Shown one piece after another: positions 8,929 to 19,100 of a stretch of 64,000 nucleotides of DNA; positions within the stretch are counted from its first letter, which is position 1; the number at the start of each line of letters is the position of its first letter. Made by a program: the position numbers and the translations under genes. Source of the stretch: Leptospira sp. (lineage in GTDB: Bacteria; Spirochaetota; Leptospiria; Leptospirales; Leptospiraceae); NCBI GenBank assembly GCA_027533185.1, contig JAPZTS010000006.1:58904-122903 (forward strand), in the 5' to 3' direction. The notes beneath the pieces were generated by a model that saw only the letters and a program-made list of their open reading frames with translations, did no database searches and had not been told where the DNA came from.

Positions 8929-10031
8929 TGTCTCTCTCTTAAGTCGTAGACACCAATTCTGTCCATATACAGACTACCAATATATAACTTTCCTTTCTTT
9001 TCTATAGCGCTTGTTATTTCTTTTAGATTTTTACCTTCAGGATCCATCAAAGTTTTAATAGGATTACCAGATTCATCCAGTTTTAAAACAAATCCAAAAG
9101 GTTCCGGCTTAGGCCACAAAAACTTAGGCAATTTAGAAATTAGTAATTTAGTCCAAACAGATGGGTGCATTTTGTCCATTCGATCATTACGAACAGTGAA
9201 AAGTGATACCCAAAACTCGCCTTTTTCGTTTCTAGTAATATTATCAGGAAAACCAGGAAGATTTTCGATTAATATTTCAGATTTACCAGAATTTTTACCT
9301 TTTAACCAAAGTTTAGTGATACGATACCTGTAAGTTTCGTTTATCAATAAAAAATCTTCATTTTCAGAAAGTGCGATTCCATTGGCAAAGTAAAGACCAT
9401 CAAGAAGTAAGCTTGTATTTTTTGTTTTCGGATCATACACAAACACTCTTCCGTGTGGGCGGGCTTCCAATAAATCATATAAATAATCTTTTTGTTCGTA
9501 AATGCTCGCATCCGAAAAATAAATTTTCCCATCGGAGGAAATATCCAAGTCATCTGTGAATTTCAATTTTTCCCCATGAAATTCGTCTACTAGGATTTGA
9601 ATCTCACCCTTTTTAGAAATAGACAATAGTCCTTTGTAAGCGTCTGCAACGATGAGGTTTTGTTGTTTATCAAACTGAACGCCAAGCGGTCTTCCTCCCG
9701 TGTTCGCTATGTAAAATATCTCTCCTAATGAGTTGATTTTTATTATATTGCCTTCCGCATCACCACCATAAATATTTCCATCTTCATCCAAGTCCAAAGA
9801 CTCTAGACCATTAATTTTTCCTTTTGCAACCAACTTGGCATCTTTTAAATATGTGTTTTTCTCATATATACCAGCAAATTCTGGTTTTACGACTGGATTA
9901 AATGGAAGTGGATCTATTGACTTACAATTTGCAGAAAGAAACAGTGCAAGGATTCCTATGAAAAATTTAGAAGCTTCAAAACAGGAACTAGGATACATGG
10001 TTTGTTTGTTTTTCCCTAGATAATAGTTCAT
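8925..10031 (-). CDS. SMP-30/gluconolactonase-like beta-propeller lipoprotein
   Basis: The start ATG at 10031 is chosen because GGAGG (10039-10043) stands seven bases upstream; an earlier in-frame start at 10052 has no such support. The product has about 368 residues and a signal peptide ending in the lipobox LSANC. The body is a six-bladed propeller of the SMP-30/strictosidine synthase-like type: GLESLDLDEDGNIYGGD, GRPLGVQFD, DDLDISSDGKIYFSDAS, YFANGIALSENEDFLL, GFPDNITRNEKGEFWVS. Relatives are lactonases, paraoxonase-like esterases or binding proteins. It overlaps the acyltransferase gene upstream and the TRIC gene downstream, so all three form one operon. The substrate cannot be predicted. 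Confidence 0.82.
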   Translation of the reverse strand: MNYYLGKNKQTMYPSSCFEASKFFIGILALFLSANCKSIDPLPFNPVVKPEFAGIYEKNTYLKDAKLVAKGKINGLESLDLDEDGNIYGGDAEGNIIKINSLGEIFYIANTGGRPLGVQFDKQQNLIVADAYKGLLSISKKGEIQILVDEFHGEKLKFTDDLDISSDGKIYFSDASIYEQKDYLYDLLEARPHGRVFVYDPKTKNTSLLLDGLYFANGIALSENEDFLLINETYRYRITKLWLKGKNSGKSEILIENLPGFPDNITRNEKGEFWVSLFTVRNDRMDKMHPSVWTKLLISKLPKFLWPKPEPFGFVLKLDESGNPIKTLMDPEGKNLKEITSAIEKKGKLYIGSLYMDRIGVYDLRERQ

Positions 10032-10875
10032 CTTTTTGCCTCCATCTCTCATCGATCCAACGTTTCATCGCCTTAGATAAAGGGGCTAAATTTTCATTCT
10101 CTTCCATGGGGATATCCTTTGAGGGTATAAAATGGATGAATACTTTTACCTTTTTAATTTCGCCAGACATTAGATCTAAAAAGCTTGGATTTTCTTTTGG
10201 ATAAACAATTGTTAAATCAATATACCCATCTAACTCACTCTTTAAAGCAGTAGAAACAACGGAAATACCACTGCTGTGTGCACGTAACAGGTGATTGTAA
10301 GGATTTTTTTTTGCAAGTTTTGCCACCTTTTCAGGAGTTCGCCTGGTTCCTTCCACAAAATTGAGAATTGAGAAAGGATACCCAATGAATTTTTTACAAA
10401 CATTTCTTACATTCTGAAGGTCCTGGTGTGCTAGTTCTGGATTTTTGATTAGGTCTTTTTTAGAGCTCCGTTTAACAAAAGGAAAATCAAGCGCTAACCA
10501 AGCTGTTCCAAGAATAGGAACATACTTCAGTTGTTCCTTAATGAAAAATCGAATTAAGGGAATCTTTCTATTTAAAACAGACTGAATGATATAAATATCT
10601 GACCAAGACTGGTGGTTACAGACCAACATATAACGTCCATTTGTTGACAAATGTGCCCAATCCACTGAATGAACCTCAAATTGAACGCCAAATAAGATTT
10701 GTGAAATTCGATAGTTGTTTTGGATCCAAATTTCACCAATCCAAACTAAAAACCCATCAACTGACTTGCGTATCGATACAATCGGAATCAGCTTTAAAAA
10801 ATACACGGGATAGATTATCGGGATCAGCCAAAGTAAATTCAGAATAAAAAGTATATATGCAATAATAAGTCCCAC
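9988..10875 (-). CDS. PlsC-like 1-acyl-glycerol-3-phosphate acyltransferase (YihG-like)
   Basis: A 295-residue membrane acyltransferase. A hydrophobic N-terminal anchor (about residues 3-35) precedes the HX4D catalytic motif in CNHQSWSD. The second conserved block FVEGTRR, which binds glycerol phosphate, follows. The length and the block around FIKEQLKYVPILG resemble the E. coli YihG/LCLAT branch more than the short PlsC enzymes. The expected reaction is acylation of lysophosphatidic acid or another lysophospholipid at the inner membrane. It heads a three-gene operon with the lactonase-like lipoprotein and the TRIC channel, and begins 9 bases after the stop of the SpoIIE phosphatase gene. Confidence 0.87.
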   Translation of the reverse strand: MGLIIAYILFILNLLWLIPIIYPVYFLKLIPIVSIRKSVDGFLVWIGEIWIQNNYRISQILFGVQFEVHSVDWAHLSTNGRYMLVCNHQSWSDIYIIQSVLNRKIPLIRFFIKEQLKYVPILGTAWLALDFPFVKRSSKKDLIKNPELAHQDLQNVRNVCKKFIGYPFSILNFVEGTRRTPEKVAKLAKKNPYNHLLRAHSSGISVVSTALKSELDGYIDLTIVYPKENPSFLDLMSGEIKKVKVFIHFIPSKDIPMEENENLAPLSKAMKRWIDERWRQKDELLSREKQTNHVS

Positions 10876-10884
10876 GTAATTCTC

Positions 10885-12198
10885 CTAACCTTCTACTCTC
10901 GTTCCAATACCTAAAATAGTAACATCGTCCATCATTGGCTCTTTACCTCGGAACTTATGGAACCGATCCATTAAATATTCTACAGTTTGATTTAAATTCA
11001 AATTCTGATCCATTGAATCTCTAAAAATTTGTAAAAGATTCTGTTCTCCTAAAAATTCACCCGAATCATTTTCTTGTTCTAAATACCCATCCGATATCAT
11101 AAATAGACTGTCTCCAAACTGAAAGGGTAACGAGAAGTTAAGATACTCAACATCTTTTTCCAAACCTAACATCACACCGGACTCTGTAAGTGGGATAATT
11201 TTATTTTTACTGAGAATATACGGATCGTTATGTCCTGCGCAAGAGTATTCAAGTTCATTTTTTGAAAGTTCTGCGTCTACAACAACGGCTGTAAACTGGT
11301 TTGATTTTTTACCATAACGATCGATAAAAATTTGGTTGAGAGAATATAAAAGATCAGCAGGAGTTTGGGCTTCAAATTTTAAATGATCGAATTCTGCTTT
11401 GATTGCCATTGTAATAAGCGCAGCTTGGACACCGTGTCCGATAGCGTCGGCTAAAAAAAGTCGAATTTTTGATGGTCCAAGACGTACAACATCAAAAACA
11501 TCTCCACCCACTTCACTCATTGGTTCAAAAGCCGAACTAAAATCTAGATGTGCAATTCTTTTGATACCCAATGGTAAAATGTTTCTCTGAATGGTTTTTG
11601 CAGTTTCTAAATCTTCCTGTATTATCTTTAAAGAGTTCATTAATTTTGCAGTACGTTCTTTGACCATTTCCTCCAAAGTTTCATTCTGCTTTTTTAACTC
11701 TTCCATAAGACCCAAACGAATTTCTTCATTTTTTTTGAGTTCTTTAAGCGCGTCGCCTAGTTGTCTGTTTTTAGTGATCAGATGTTTGTTTTTTTCGATT
11801 AGAACCGAGTTTTCTCTTTGTTCCGAGTTTCGTATTCTCGCCGTTAGTATTTTTAAAATTGTTAAAGTAGTTTTCGGATTTGTTTCAATGAGCTCGTAAA
11901 AAGACGTTCTTGTGAGTACAAAAAGAAGAGAATCCTCTTGTGCGGTAATATTGACAGTTCTTGGAGCTGAATCAATGAGTGCAATTTCGCCAAAATATTC
12001 TCCAGAAGTTAAATCACCAATATCTAGAACCTCTTCCTTGGAGGAATCAAGATACTTCCATACTCGCACTGACCCAGACTTTATATAATAAAAAGTATCT
12101 CCAAGAGAAAACTGTTCAATGATCAATTCTCCTTTTTTGACAGAGACTTCTGTCATTTTGTCTAGGAGAAATTGTAACTCAGGTTGCTCAGAATTCAT
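10885..12198 (-). CDS. Cyclic-nucleotide-binding SpoIIE (PP2C) phosphatase
   Basis: The start ATG 12198 is preferred because a start at 12264 would overlap the cupin gene by 77 bases; 12198 overlaps it by only 11. The domain order is a cNMP-binding domain (about residues 10-125) with the phosphate-binding-cassette pattern FGEIALIDSAPRTVNI, including the Arg that contacts the cyclic phosphate. A coiled coil follows (about 130-215), then a SpoIIE PP2C-type Ser/Thr phosphatase domain with VGGDVFDVV, ADAIGHGVQAAL and DDVTILGIG. Such proteins dephosphorylate anti-sigma-factor antagonists in partner-switching pathways, here probably gated by cAMP or a similar nucleotide. A STAS protein that could be a target lies far away at 49019. 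Confidence 0.9.
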   Translation of the reverse strand: MNSEQPELQFLLDKMTEVSVKKGELIIEQFSLGDTFYYIKSGSVRVWKYLDSSKEEVLDIGDLTSGEYFGEIALIDSAPRTVNITAQEDSLLFVLTRTSFYELIETNPKTTLTILKILTARIRNSEQRENSVLIEKNKHLITKNRQLGDALKELKKNEEIRLGLMEELKKQNETLEEMVKERTAKLMNSLKIIQEDLETAKTIQRNILPLGIKRIAHLDFSSAFEPMSEVGGDVFDVVRLGPSKIRLFLADAIGHGVQAALITMAIKAEFDHLKFEAQTPADLLYSLNQIFIDRYGKKSNQFTAVVVDAELSKNELEYSCAGHNDPYILSKNKIIPLTESGVMLGLEKDVEYLNFSLPFQFGDSLFMISDGYLEQENDSGEFLGEQNLLQIFRDSMDQNLNLNQTVEYLMDRFHKFRGKEPMMDDVTILGIGTRVEG

Positions 12199-12550
12199 CA
12201 CGATGGACAGTCTCAATTCGGAAGGCAGGTTTACATACTGACCAGTATTCGGCTGGTTCATCAAAGGGATTCGAATAACGGACCTTAGTTCCCCTATGAA
12301 TTTGAATCGATTCGCCTGCTTTTAGTACTACAACTTTTCCATCCACCTCGATCTGTTTTTTACCCGAAACCATTAAAGTCCATTCATCAAATTCAGGAGT
12401 TTGGAAGGGTTCACCCCAACCAGGTGGAGCCACCATATGTGCAATAGAAATATCTGAGGTGTTTGTAGATGGAATACCAAAATGTTCTTCGATAGTTTTC
12501 CCACCAGGAACGGGAATTGATATTGGTGATGTTTGGTGGTAGTATTTCAT
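12188..12550 (-). CDS. Small cupin-domain protein
   Basis: A 120-residue single-domain cupin. It has the beta-barrel pattern PPGWGEPFQTPEFDEWTLMVSG (first motif, an atypical version with His replaced) and KAGESIQIHRGTKVRYSNP (second motif). The metal ligands are only partly conserved, so it could be a small-molecule binding or sensing protein instead of an enzyme. Its ATG overlaps the stop of the short-chain dehydrogenase upstream as ATGA, and its 3' end overlaps the phosphatase start. It therefore sits in a tightly coupled operon. Confidence 0.75.
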   Translation of the reverse strand: MKYYHQTSPISIPVPGGKTIEEHFGIPSTNTSDISIAHMVAPPGWGEPFQTPEFDEWTLMVSGKKQIEVDGKVVVLKAGESIQIHRGTKVRYSNPFDEPAEYWSVCKPAFRIETVHRDEF

Positions 12551-13398
12551 ATGCTCACTGCGAAATTAAATTTTTCTTTCAGAGTAGATTCTGTAAAATG
12601 CCATAGTTTCTGTCTTATAGCTATATCATAGCTTACATCTGAACTTTTTTTCTCTTTTTGGTTAGAGTAGTACTTCCCAGTAACATTTTTTACTTCAGAA
12701 CTTGTTGCTAAAAAAATAGAAGTCCTTGCACCATCCTCTTCTGATATAGCAAATAGATTTTGTCCCCATTGGACGAGAGATTTTGCGAGTCCTTTATTGT
12801 TATGACCAAACTTAGTTTTAACAAACCCTGGATGCAAACAATTGACTGCTACGTGGCTTGATTTCAATCGTTCCGCCAACTCATATGTGAAGTAAATATT
12901 CATAAGCTTAGATCTTTGGTAATGCTTCCATCCTGAGTATTTTCTTTCACCCAACAAATTTTGGAATTCCAGTTCTACACCCATGTGCGCACGAGAAGCG
13001 ACATTCACAATTCTCGCGTCCTCCGATGCCCGAAGCGAGGGTAAAAGTGTAGTTGCCAAAACAAAGTAGTTCAAATGGTTTAAGGCAAACGTAGATTCAA
13101 TTCCTTCCTTTGTAAGCTCATGTTCCGAAAAAAACGCACCAGCATTGTTTAACAGAACATCTATGTGTGGGTATTTTTTTAGGAGAGTTTGGCCTAAGGA
13201 AATTGTGTCTTGAACCGACGAAAGATCGCAAGTAAAGGAATCCACTTTTGGTAAATCTTTCAATGTATTTTCTCTTAGGTCTTTGAGTTTTCCTTCGTTC
13301 CTTCCAATCAAGATCAAATGGTAACCCAACTTACCAATTTCAATCGCACATATCTTGCCGATTCCGTCCGTCGCGCCCGTAATTACTATCTTTTTCAT
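12547..13398 (-). CDS. Short-chain dehydrogenase/reductase
   Basis: A 283-residue classical/extended SDR. It has a Rossmann nucleotide motif TGATDGIG near the N-terminus, LNNAGAF, NVASRAHMG with the catalytic Ser, and the YxxxK pair in HYQRSKLMN. The C-terminal half (LHPGFVKTKFGHN) resembles retinol dehydrogenase/protochlorophyllide reductase-like SDRs. These use NADP(H) to reduce or oxidise hydrophobic alcohols and ketones; the substrate is unknown. The histidine kinase gene ends only two bases upstream, and the cupin overlaps its 3' end. Confidence 0.86.
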   Translation of the reverse strand: MKKIVITGATDGIGKICAIEIGKLGYHLILIGRNEGKLKDLRENTLKDLPKVDSFTCDLSSVQDTISLGQTLLKKYPHIDVLLNNAGAFFSEHELTKEGIESTFALNHLNYFVLATTLLPSLRASEDARIVNVASRAHMGVELEFQNLLGERKYSGWKHYQRSKLMNIYFTYELAERLKSSHVAVNCLHPGFVKTKFGHNNKGLAKSLVQWGQNLFAISEEDGARTSIFLATSSEVKNVTGKYYSNQKEKKSSDVSYDIAIRQKLWHFTESTLKEKFNFAVSI

Positions 13399-13400
13399 TC

Positions 13401-15182
13401 CTATTCTCCACCTAATTCTGGATTTTTGGGAATTGTAAAAGAGAATGTTGATCCATTTTTTCCATCACTCTCCGCCGAAATTTTCCCACGATTCATAACT
13501 AAAAATTCGCGAGAGAGGAGTAGTCCAATACCGTTCCCTGTCTCTCCCATTGTTCCTATAGACTTTACGTCCTCACCCGATTGGAATAATTTTGTGATCT
13601 TTTCTTTAGTCATTCCGACACCAGAATCAATTACATTAACTTTCCACTCCTCTTCCCATTCATCCGCGCGGATTTGGATCTGACTGTTTTTATGACTGAA
13701 TTTTAAGGCATTTGAAAGTAAATTTCTTAGAACAGTTACAATCATCCGGTCATCACAGTAAACCATCGCATGAGAAGGAATTTGTATATCAAATACAATG
13801 GATTTTGAGAAAGCATTCAATTCAAAAAGATCAATACATTCATAAACAATATTCTCTAGTCGATAGTAATGCGGGCGGAATTCTTCCTTACCTCTCTGCA
13901 TCTTCGCCCATTCCAAAAGATTTTCCAATAACGAAAAAACAGATTCGGTTGCATCGACAAGTGCCTGCGTCATCGGAGCTATACTTTCATCATTCTTTTT
14001 CACATCATCATTTAATATCTTGAGTAGCATTTTGATTCCGGCAAGAGGACCACGTAAATCATGCGAAATGATCGAAAGAAATCGATCCTTCGTTCCATTT
14101 GATGCGATCAGTTCCCGATTGATATCTGCTAGTTGTTTTTCTGTCTTTTTTTGCTCCGTTACATCATGAAGTACGAGTACTAAACCAATTTTTTTTCGGT
14201 TTGTGTCTCGAATCTGTTTGGCTGATACTTCAAATATTTGATCGTTAGTTGTCCATGTCCATTTCGTCGTGATTCGCTTTTCGGAAAGGCTTTGAATCTT
14301 TTGACTGAACTCAGGAAATTTGGAAAAAAAATGACTGTATTTAACAAAACGATTTTGAACTTTCCCTTCGGAAAATAATTGGTCAGCAGATAGATTCCAA
14401 TCTACTACGCGCTCTCCGCCATCTAGTATCACAACAGCTTCAGAAAGTTCATCGACGATTTCACTTCGAACCAAAGGAACCAAATCAAACATACGGTAGT
14501 AACCTATGGCGAAAAAAATAAATAGCACCTGAACGGACAGCATAACAGGTGTAATATTTATTCCCTGTAAGGGCCTAAATCCGAGATAGTGAGAAGTGGA
14601 GGAAACCCAAAGTGTAACGCAGGAGAAGAAAAAAAATAAATATCGGTTTTTCTCCGATTGTAAATTGGTCGTAAAATAAGCTCTAAAAAGTAAAAAAGCT
14701 ACGTAAATCGTCCATAAGGCCGAAATTCCAAAACTCGCAAAAAAACCACCAGTGTTTATCTCTTGGATCCATTGGATTCGATTGTTGATGGTTAGAATGT
14801 ATGTATCTAAGATTAGAGTTTTGAAAATTGGATCTAAGACGACAACGCCCAAGGTGAAAATAGGCTGGAAGAGGATCAAAATCCAAAAGTTTCTGGTTAA
14901 AAGTTTTTGATTTCCTGTAAATTCTATGGCAAGTAGAATGTTCCCTACACTTGCGATAGAAATGCCTATGTAAAGAATTGATATAAAAAGTCGGTGTAAT
15001 CCGGCATCAATATATGCAAAATCTATAGCGTAAGCGCCAGTCCATAAAAGAGAACCTAATACAAGAATCAGTAAGTATTTAACAAGATTTAGGCGAAAGC
15101 TTGTTAGGACCAAAAGTCCCAACAAACCATTTAAACCAAAAGAGAGAAGGAGTAAAAGACTATAGGGATGAAATTGCCACAA
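13401..15182 (-). CDS. Sensor histidine kinase with 7-TM-like N-terminus and PAS domain
   Basis: A 593-residue kinase. Residues 1 to about 235 contain some seven hydrophobic helices like the histidine-kinase N-terminal 7TM region. A PAS domain (about 240-345) ends in LVLHDVTEQKK. The HisKA motif ISHDLRGPL places the phospho-accepting His at residue 374. The HATPase domain shows LLSNALKFSHKN, DSGVGMTK and GNGIGLLL. No receiver domain is attached and no response regulator lies next to it, so it is an orphan kinase. The signal is probably membrane-associated or a small hydrophobic ligand. It starts four bases after the bactofilin stop. Confidence 0.9.
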   Translation of the reverse strand: MWQFHPYSLLLLLSFGLNGLLGLLVLTSFRLNLVKYLLILVLGSLLWTGAYAIDFAYIDAGLHRLFISILYIGISIASVGNILLAIEFTGNQKLLTRNFWILILFQPIFTLGVVVLDPIFKTLILDTYILTINNRIQWIQEINTGGFFASFGISALWTIYVAFLLFRAYFTTNLQSEKNRYLFFFFSCVTLWVSSTSHYLGFRPLQGINITPVMLSVQVLFIFFAIGYYRMFDLVPLVRSEIVDELSEAVVILDGGERVVDWNLSADQLFSEGKVQNRFVKYSHFFSKFPEFSQKIQSLSEKRITTKWTWTTNDQIFEVSAKQIRDTNRKKIGLVLVLHDVTEQKKTEKQLADINRELIASNGTKDRFLSIISHDLRGPLAGIKMLLKILNDDVKKNDESIAPMTQALVDATESVFSLLENLLEWAKMQRGKEEFRPHYYRLENIVYECIDLFELNAFSKSIVFDIQIPSHAMVYCDDRMIVTVLRNLLSNALKFSHKNSQIQIRADEWEEEWKVNVIDSGVGMTKEKITKLFQSGEDVKSIGTMGETGNGIGLLLSREFLVMNRGKISAESDGKNGSTFSFTIPKNPELGGE

Positions 15183-15186
15183 ACAA

Positions 15187-15555
15187 CTAAGTCTCTTCGT
15201 TACTTAGCATTTCGCAATTCCCATCAAAAACAACACCGTCAGCTATTTGAAGTTTTGATGTGCGGATATTGCCTTGAACCTTTCCCGTAGATAACATCTC
15301 AAGTCTTTGCGTGGCTGTAACGTTCCCGATGATGGTTCCACCGACGACGACGGTTCCAGCTTTAATATTCGCCTTTACCCGTGCTCCTTCACTTATGACC
15401 AAGTAGCCTTCGGAAATTATCTCCCCTGTAAAATCCCCAGAGATCTGAAGGGGTTTTTTAAAAGCGAGTGTGCCATTGAATGCTGTCTCCTTTCCCAAGA
15501 TAGTAGCAATCACACCATGTTCTGTAATCGTAGGTACCATAACTTTTTTTGACAT
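15187..15555 (-). CDS. Bactofilin family cytoskeletal protein
   Basis: A 122-residue protein made almost wholly of a bactofilin beta-helix: TAFNGTLAFKKPLQISGDFTGEI, GAVRVKA-like repeats (GARVKANIKAGTVVVGG), IGNVTATQRLEM and KVQGNIRTSKLQIADGV. Bactofilins polymerise without nucleotide into filaments that place envelope enzymes or shape the cell; in Leptospira they affect helical pitch and motility. Short flexible N- and C-terminal tails flank the core. AGGA lies just before the ATG. It sits between the mini-TPR gene and the histidine kinase, all on one strand. Confidence 0.9.
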   Translation of the reverse strand: MSKKVMVPTITEHGVIATILGKETAFNGTLAFKKPLQISGDFTGEIISEGYLVISEGARVKANIKAGTVVVGGTIIGNVTATQRLEMLSTGKVQGNIRTSKLQIADGVVFDGNCEMLSNEET

Positions 15556-15560
15556 AAATC

Positions 15561-15782
15561 CTATTTTGTTTTCATATTATAAACACCGTCCCAATCTTCT
15601 GGAGGTGGTTCTTCGATATAATCATCGCATCGTTCGATGTACATCTTGCTTGGGCCATCATTTGGAGACAACGCTAAGGCCTTGTTAAACTCTTCTTTGG
15701 CCTCGTGAAATTTACGCGATTTATAAAGTGAAAGAGCCTGGTTGTAGTGCTTTAAAACCATCATCATTGTATCGGAAACCAT
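15561..15782 (-). CDS. Mini-TPR protein with adenylate-cyclase-type tail
   Basis: A 73-residue protein. It has one TPR motif (LKHYNQALSLYKSRKFHEAKEEFNKALAL) followed by a tail (GPSKMYIERCDDYIEEPPP then DWDGVYNMKTK). That tail is familiar as the extreme C-terminus of class III adenylate/guanylate cyclases with TPRs and of some CHASE2 proteins, but no cyclase domain is present here. Its ATG directly follows the AcpS stop, with AAGGAG nine bases upstream, so it looks like a deliberate small gene and not debris. The function is unknown; a protein-protein adaptor is the simplest guess. Confidence 0.78.
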   Translation of the reverse strand: MVSDTMMMVLKHYNQALSLYKSRKFHEAKEEFNKALALSPNDGPSKMYIERCDDYIEEPPPEDWDGVYNMKTK

Positions 15783-16166
15783 CTATCTAAACTCCTTGAA
15801 AAAAACCACAACGGCTGTAGCATAATGATCGGAGTGGCTGATAGAAACAGAACTGCCGACAAAACCCTTCGCTTGGAAAAATTTCTCAGTTTTCCCATGG
15901 ATGACTAGCGTTTTTTTCCCAAAATCCGTACCCGCCAGTTCAATCTCTTTCATGTCGACAACCTCACCTGGCGCCAACTGCAAGGCCTTAATCACAGCTT
16001 CTTTGCAAGCAAACCGCCCAGCAAGATAGGGGATTGGGTCCTTATGCTTTTGGCAATACGTTACCTCATCTGGTGTGAACACTCGGTTTAAAAAACGATT
16101 TCCATGTTTGATAAAAAGATCACGGATCCGTTCATTTTCGACTATATCATTTCCAACGGAGATCAT
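15783..16166 (-). CDS. acpS: Holo-[acyl-carrier-protein] synthase
   Basis: A 127-residue AcpS. The N-terminal motif SVGNDIVENERI supplies the Mg-binding Asp, and the second motif FACKEAVIKAL supplies the Glu and Lys that hold coenzyme A. It moves 4'-phosphopantetheine from CoA to a serine of apo-ACP, which is essential for fatty acid synthesis. The length is normal. It lies 9 bases after the stop of the signalling mega-gene and abuts the mini-TPR gene, so it shares their operon. Confidence 0.95.
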   Translation of the reverse strand: MISVGNDIVENERIRDLFIKHGNRFLNRVFTPDEVTYCQKHKDPIPYLAGRFACKEAVIKALQLAPGEVVDMKEIELAGTDFGKKTLVIHGKTEKFFQAKGFVGSSVSISHSDHYATAVVVFFKEFR

Positions 16167-16175
16167 CGTTTCTGA

Positions 16176-19100
16176 TTAGGATAGGCGGGAGTTTTCTAGT
16201 CGAGTAAATAATTCGTTGTTTTGCTTTTGGTAAGGCATCCGCAGGCGAACTCTTTCTGAATACTCGATCGCCCTTTCCAGGTCGGATAATTCTGAAAGAG
16301 CCAAAGCTATGTAGAGTAAAATTAGACTATCCGATGGATTTTGTTCGGAATAGAGAATGGCTTTTGCCAATGGGAATTCACCGAGTTTGTATTTGGTATA
16401 AAGAAATAATTTTTGTAGAGCAAGATTCTTTGTAAAAAATTCTTTTTCCGTAAAATTCAAACATTCCAAAACTCCATGCCAATTTTTTCGCATATAGAGA
16501 TGGAGTGCTTTGGAATAATTTGGATGTTCTGGACTGGTTTTTGGTAAATGTATACCAGATCCCTCACCCAGATATTCCACCCTTACGAGAGATAGATCAT
16601 CAATCAATTCGCCCTTTTTTTTAATTGAGTTAAGTATCGAATCTAATTCCCCTTTGCCTTCTTTTGCAGTTAACAAAAATAAGTTTTCATCTTCATTGAT
16701 TACTTCTTCAGGTTGTTTTTCATGTAATAAAATATCATCCCTACCATCAGAACCAATGAGAAGTATATCCGATCTTTCTAATTGGAACGTATTGATTTGG
16801 AGTGCTTTTTTTGAAACAGTCAAACCGAGTTTGGCACATACATATTTATGCGGAAGAAAGAATGTATCTTCATTTCTATAAACCGCTGGTCTTGGATGTT
16901 CACAATTCAGGAAGTAAACAAACCCTGTCTCTTCATCGATAAGGCAGAGAAACATAGAAATTAACATAGAGCCATCAAAAGTGAGAAGAGTATTGTGGAG
17001 GTTTAGATACGTATTGTACAGCCATTTTTCGGGGAAGATTGTATTTTCTGATTCTTGATCATTTGTTCTTTTGACAATCGCTTCAAAAACCGAACCAATT
17101 ACAAGAGCTCCACTCGCTCCTTGCATGGACTTACCCATTGCGTCTCCGTTTAAAATTACAATATACTTTTTACCTTTTAACACAATAGACGAACTAATGC
17201 TGATATCTCCCCCTATTTCAGATTCCCACTGTTTGTATTTGAACTTCTTTTTTTGTTCGGTTAAAAATTGAATTTTAATAAAATGAGATTCTAAATTATT
17301 TTGCGTTAGGGGCTCAATGAGTAAAGAGGCGAGGAAATAGTCGCCATCTTGTTGTTCTTTTAATCCTTTAGCTTCGGTTAGGGCGAGATTCAACTCTCTT
17401 GTCCTTTCACTCACTTTCGATTCCATACTTCCATATAAGAAAGAGTTTTCAATGGAAATGGCAATCTGCGAAGACAACAGTTTTAAAATTTCTACTCTAT
17501 TTGGTGTAAATGCATAGGTCGTTAGATTATTCTCTAAATAAACAATCCCAACTTCTTCTCCATGATTTAAAATGGGATAACAAAGAATTGATGTTGGTTT
17601 CTTTTCCTGTATATAGCTATCGCTGATAAATCTACTCTCTTCCCTTGCATCACCTAAAAGAACAATATCCTTCGATCGAGCCACGTAACCTACGATTTGT
17701 AGAGAAAGAAAATCTTTCAATGGAGAATTCCAACTCTCATGGAATTGAAGTTCTATGGGGTGATCTGCATAAATAGAAGTTTTATCGATATTGACGTCTC
17801 TTTCGGCTATCAAATTCCATTTAGAACCTGATTTGAGTATAAAAAATCCTTTCTCAGCTCCCGCATTCTCTAACAAAATTTTCATCATTTTTTCGAGTAG
17901 GGATTTTAACTGGATTTCTCCCGCAATTGTCTGAGAGGCTTTCATTACAGAATTTAGATCCAGAACGGAACCAGAACTTCCAAAATTATCACTGGTAGAA
18001 TTCATTGATGCAAATCCATACGTAGACTCAGATCTAAAATTCCTACCCGCATATTTTTTTAGAGATATATAAGATGATTCCAGCAATCGAACCTTAGGAA
18101 GCATCCCATACTTTCCATACCGATAGTGAGCTTCGACCAAATGAATATTCCTGTATTGCTCCTCACCGAGTTCATTCCAGATACTAGCAATCATTTCATT
18201 TGCCAATGCTTCCTCAAGTTGGTATCCAAAATTTTTTGAATCCACAATAGCTTTTTTCAATTCTGAAATGGCATCTTGGGATCTACCTTTCAAAATTAAA
18301 TCGAGTGCACAAACGATTTTGAATTTATGCGAGTAGTTAGCTGGTGCTTCTTTCGCCCAAACTTCCAATCTTTTTTTGTTCTTTTGAAGTTTCTTCAATG
18401 TTTGATTCTTTAACTTGGGTTCAATTTCACGTTTTAATGCTTCAAAACATACCAAAGAACTAAAAAATACATATTCAGGTATGAACATCATACCAAACAT
18501 TGCCCCTTCGATTGGATCTATTTTTAAGGACAATTCGTACGCTTCAGATATATTTCCATAAAAATAATTGAGTCTTAGCTTACATAAATAATAGTCAAAA
18601 AGTGCGTTGGCATTTTGTGACTCGATCCATTCTGTCACAATCTGAGATTCATCAAAATAATTACCATCCAATATCACCATTGATTCTGTTTCTCCACGGA
18701 GAGCCTGAATAAACTGAATATTTAAACGATGCACTTGGTAGGCATGATTCTGTTTTAGAGAAAGTAAAGACGCGTCATACTTCATCATGCTTGAAAACAC
18801 ATCAGAAAGAGTCTCTCTACTCAAAAGCATTTGGAAATGTAAATTGTTTAAAGAATATGCGGCATATTGCAAATCTCCCGATTCAATGCCTGAATGAAAT
18901 GATTCCCAAAAAACACTGTTCCCTTGTTTTGCATGTTCTTTCCAATGATTTACCATACATGCGAACAGAAATAGCGTTCTGCATTTGAATGACTTCCAAT
19001 TATGTTGATTAAAGAGATCTATTCCAAATTTACCAAATTCATAACCTAACGGAAAATTTCCCAGTGCTGAACCTTGAATCATCCCAAAGGCAACAAACCC

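Noticed and set aside
12199..12264. Longer start for the SpoIIE phosphatase at 12264
   Set aside because: It would overlap the cupin gene by 77 bases and adds residues with no domain match; ATG 12198 fits the operon better.
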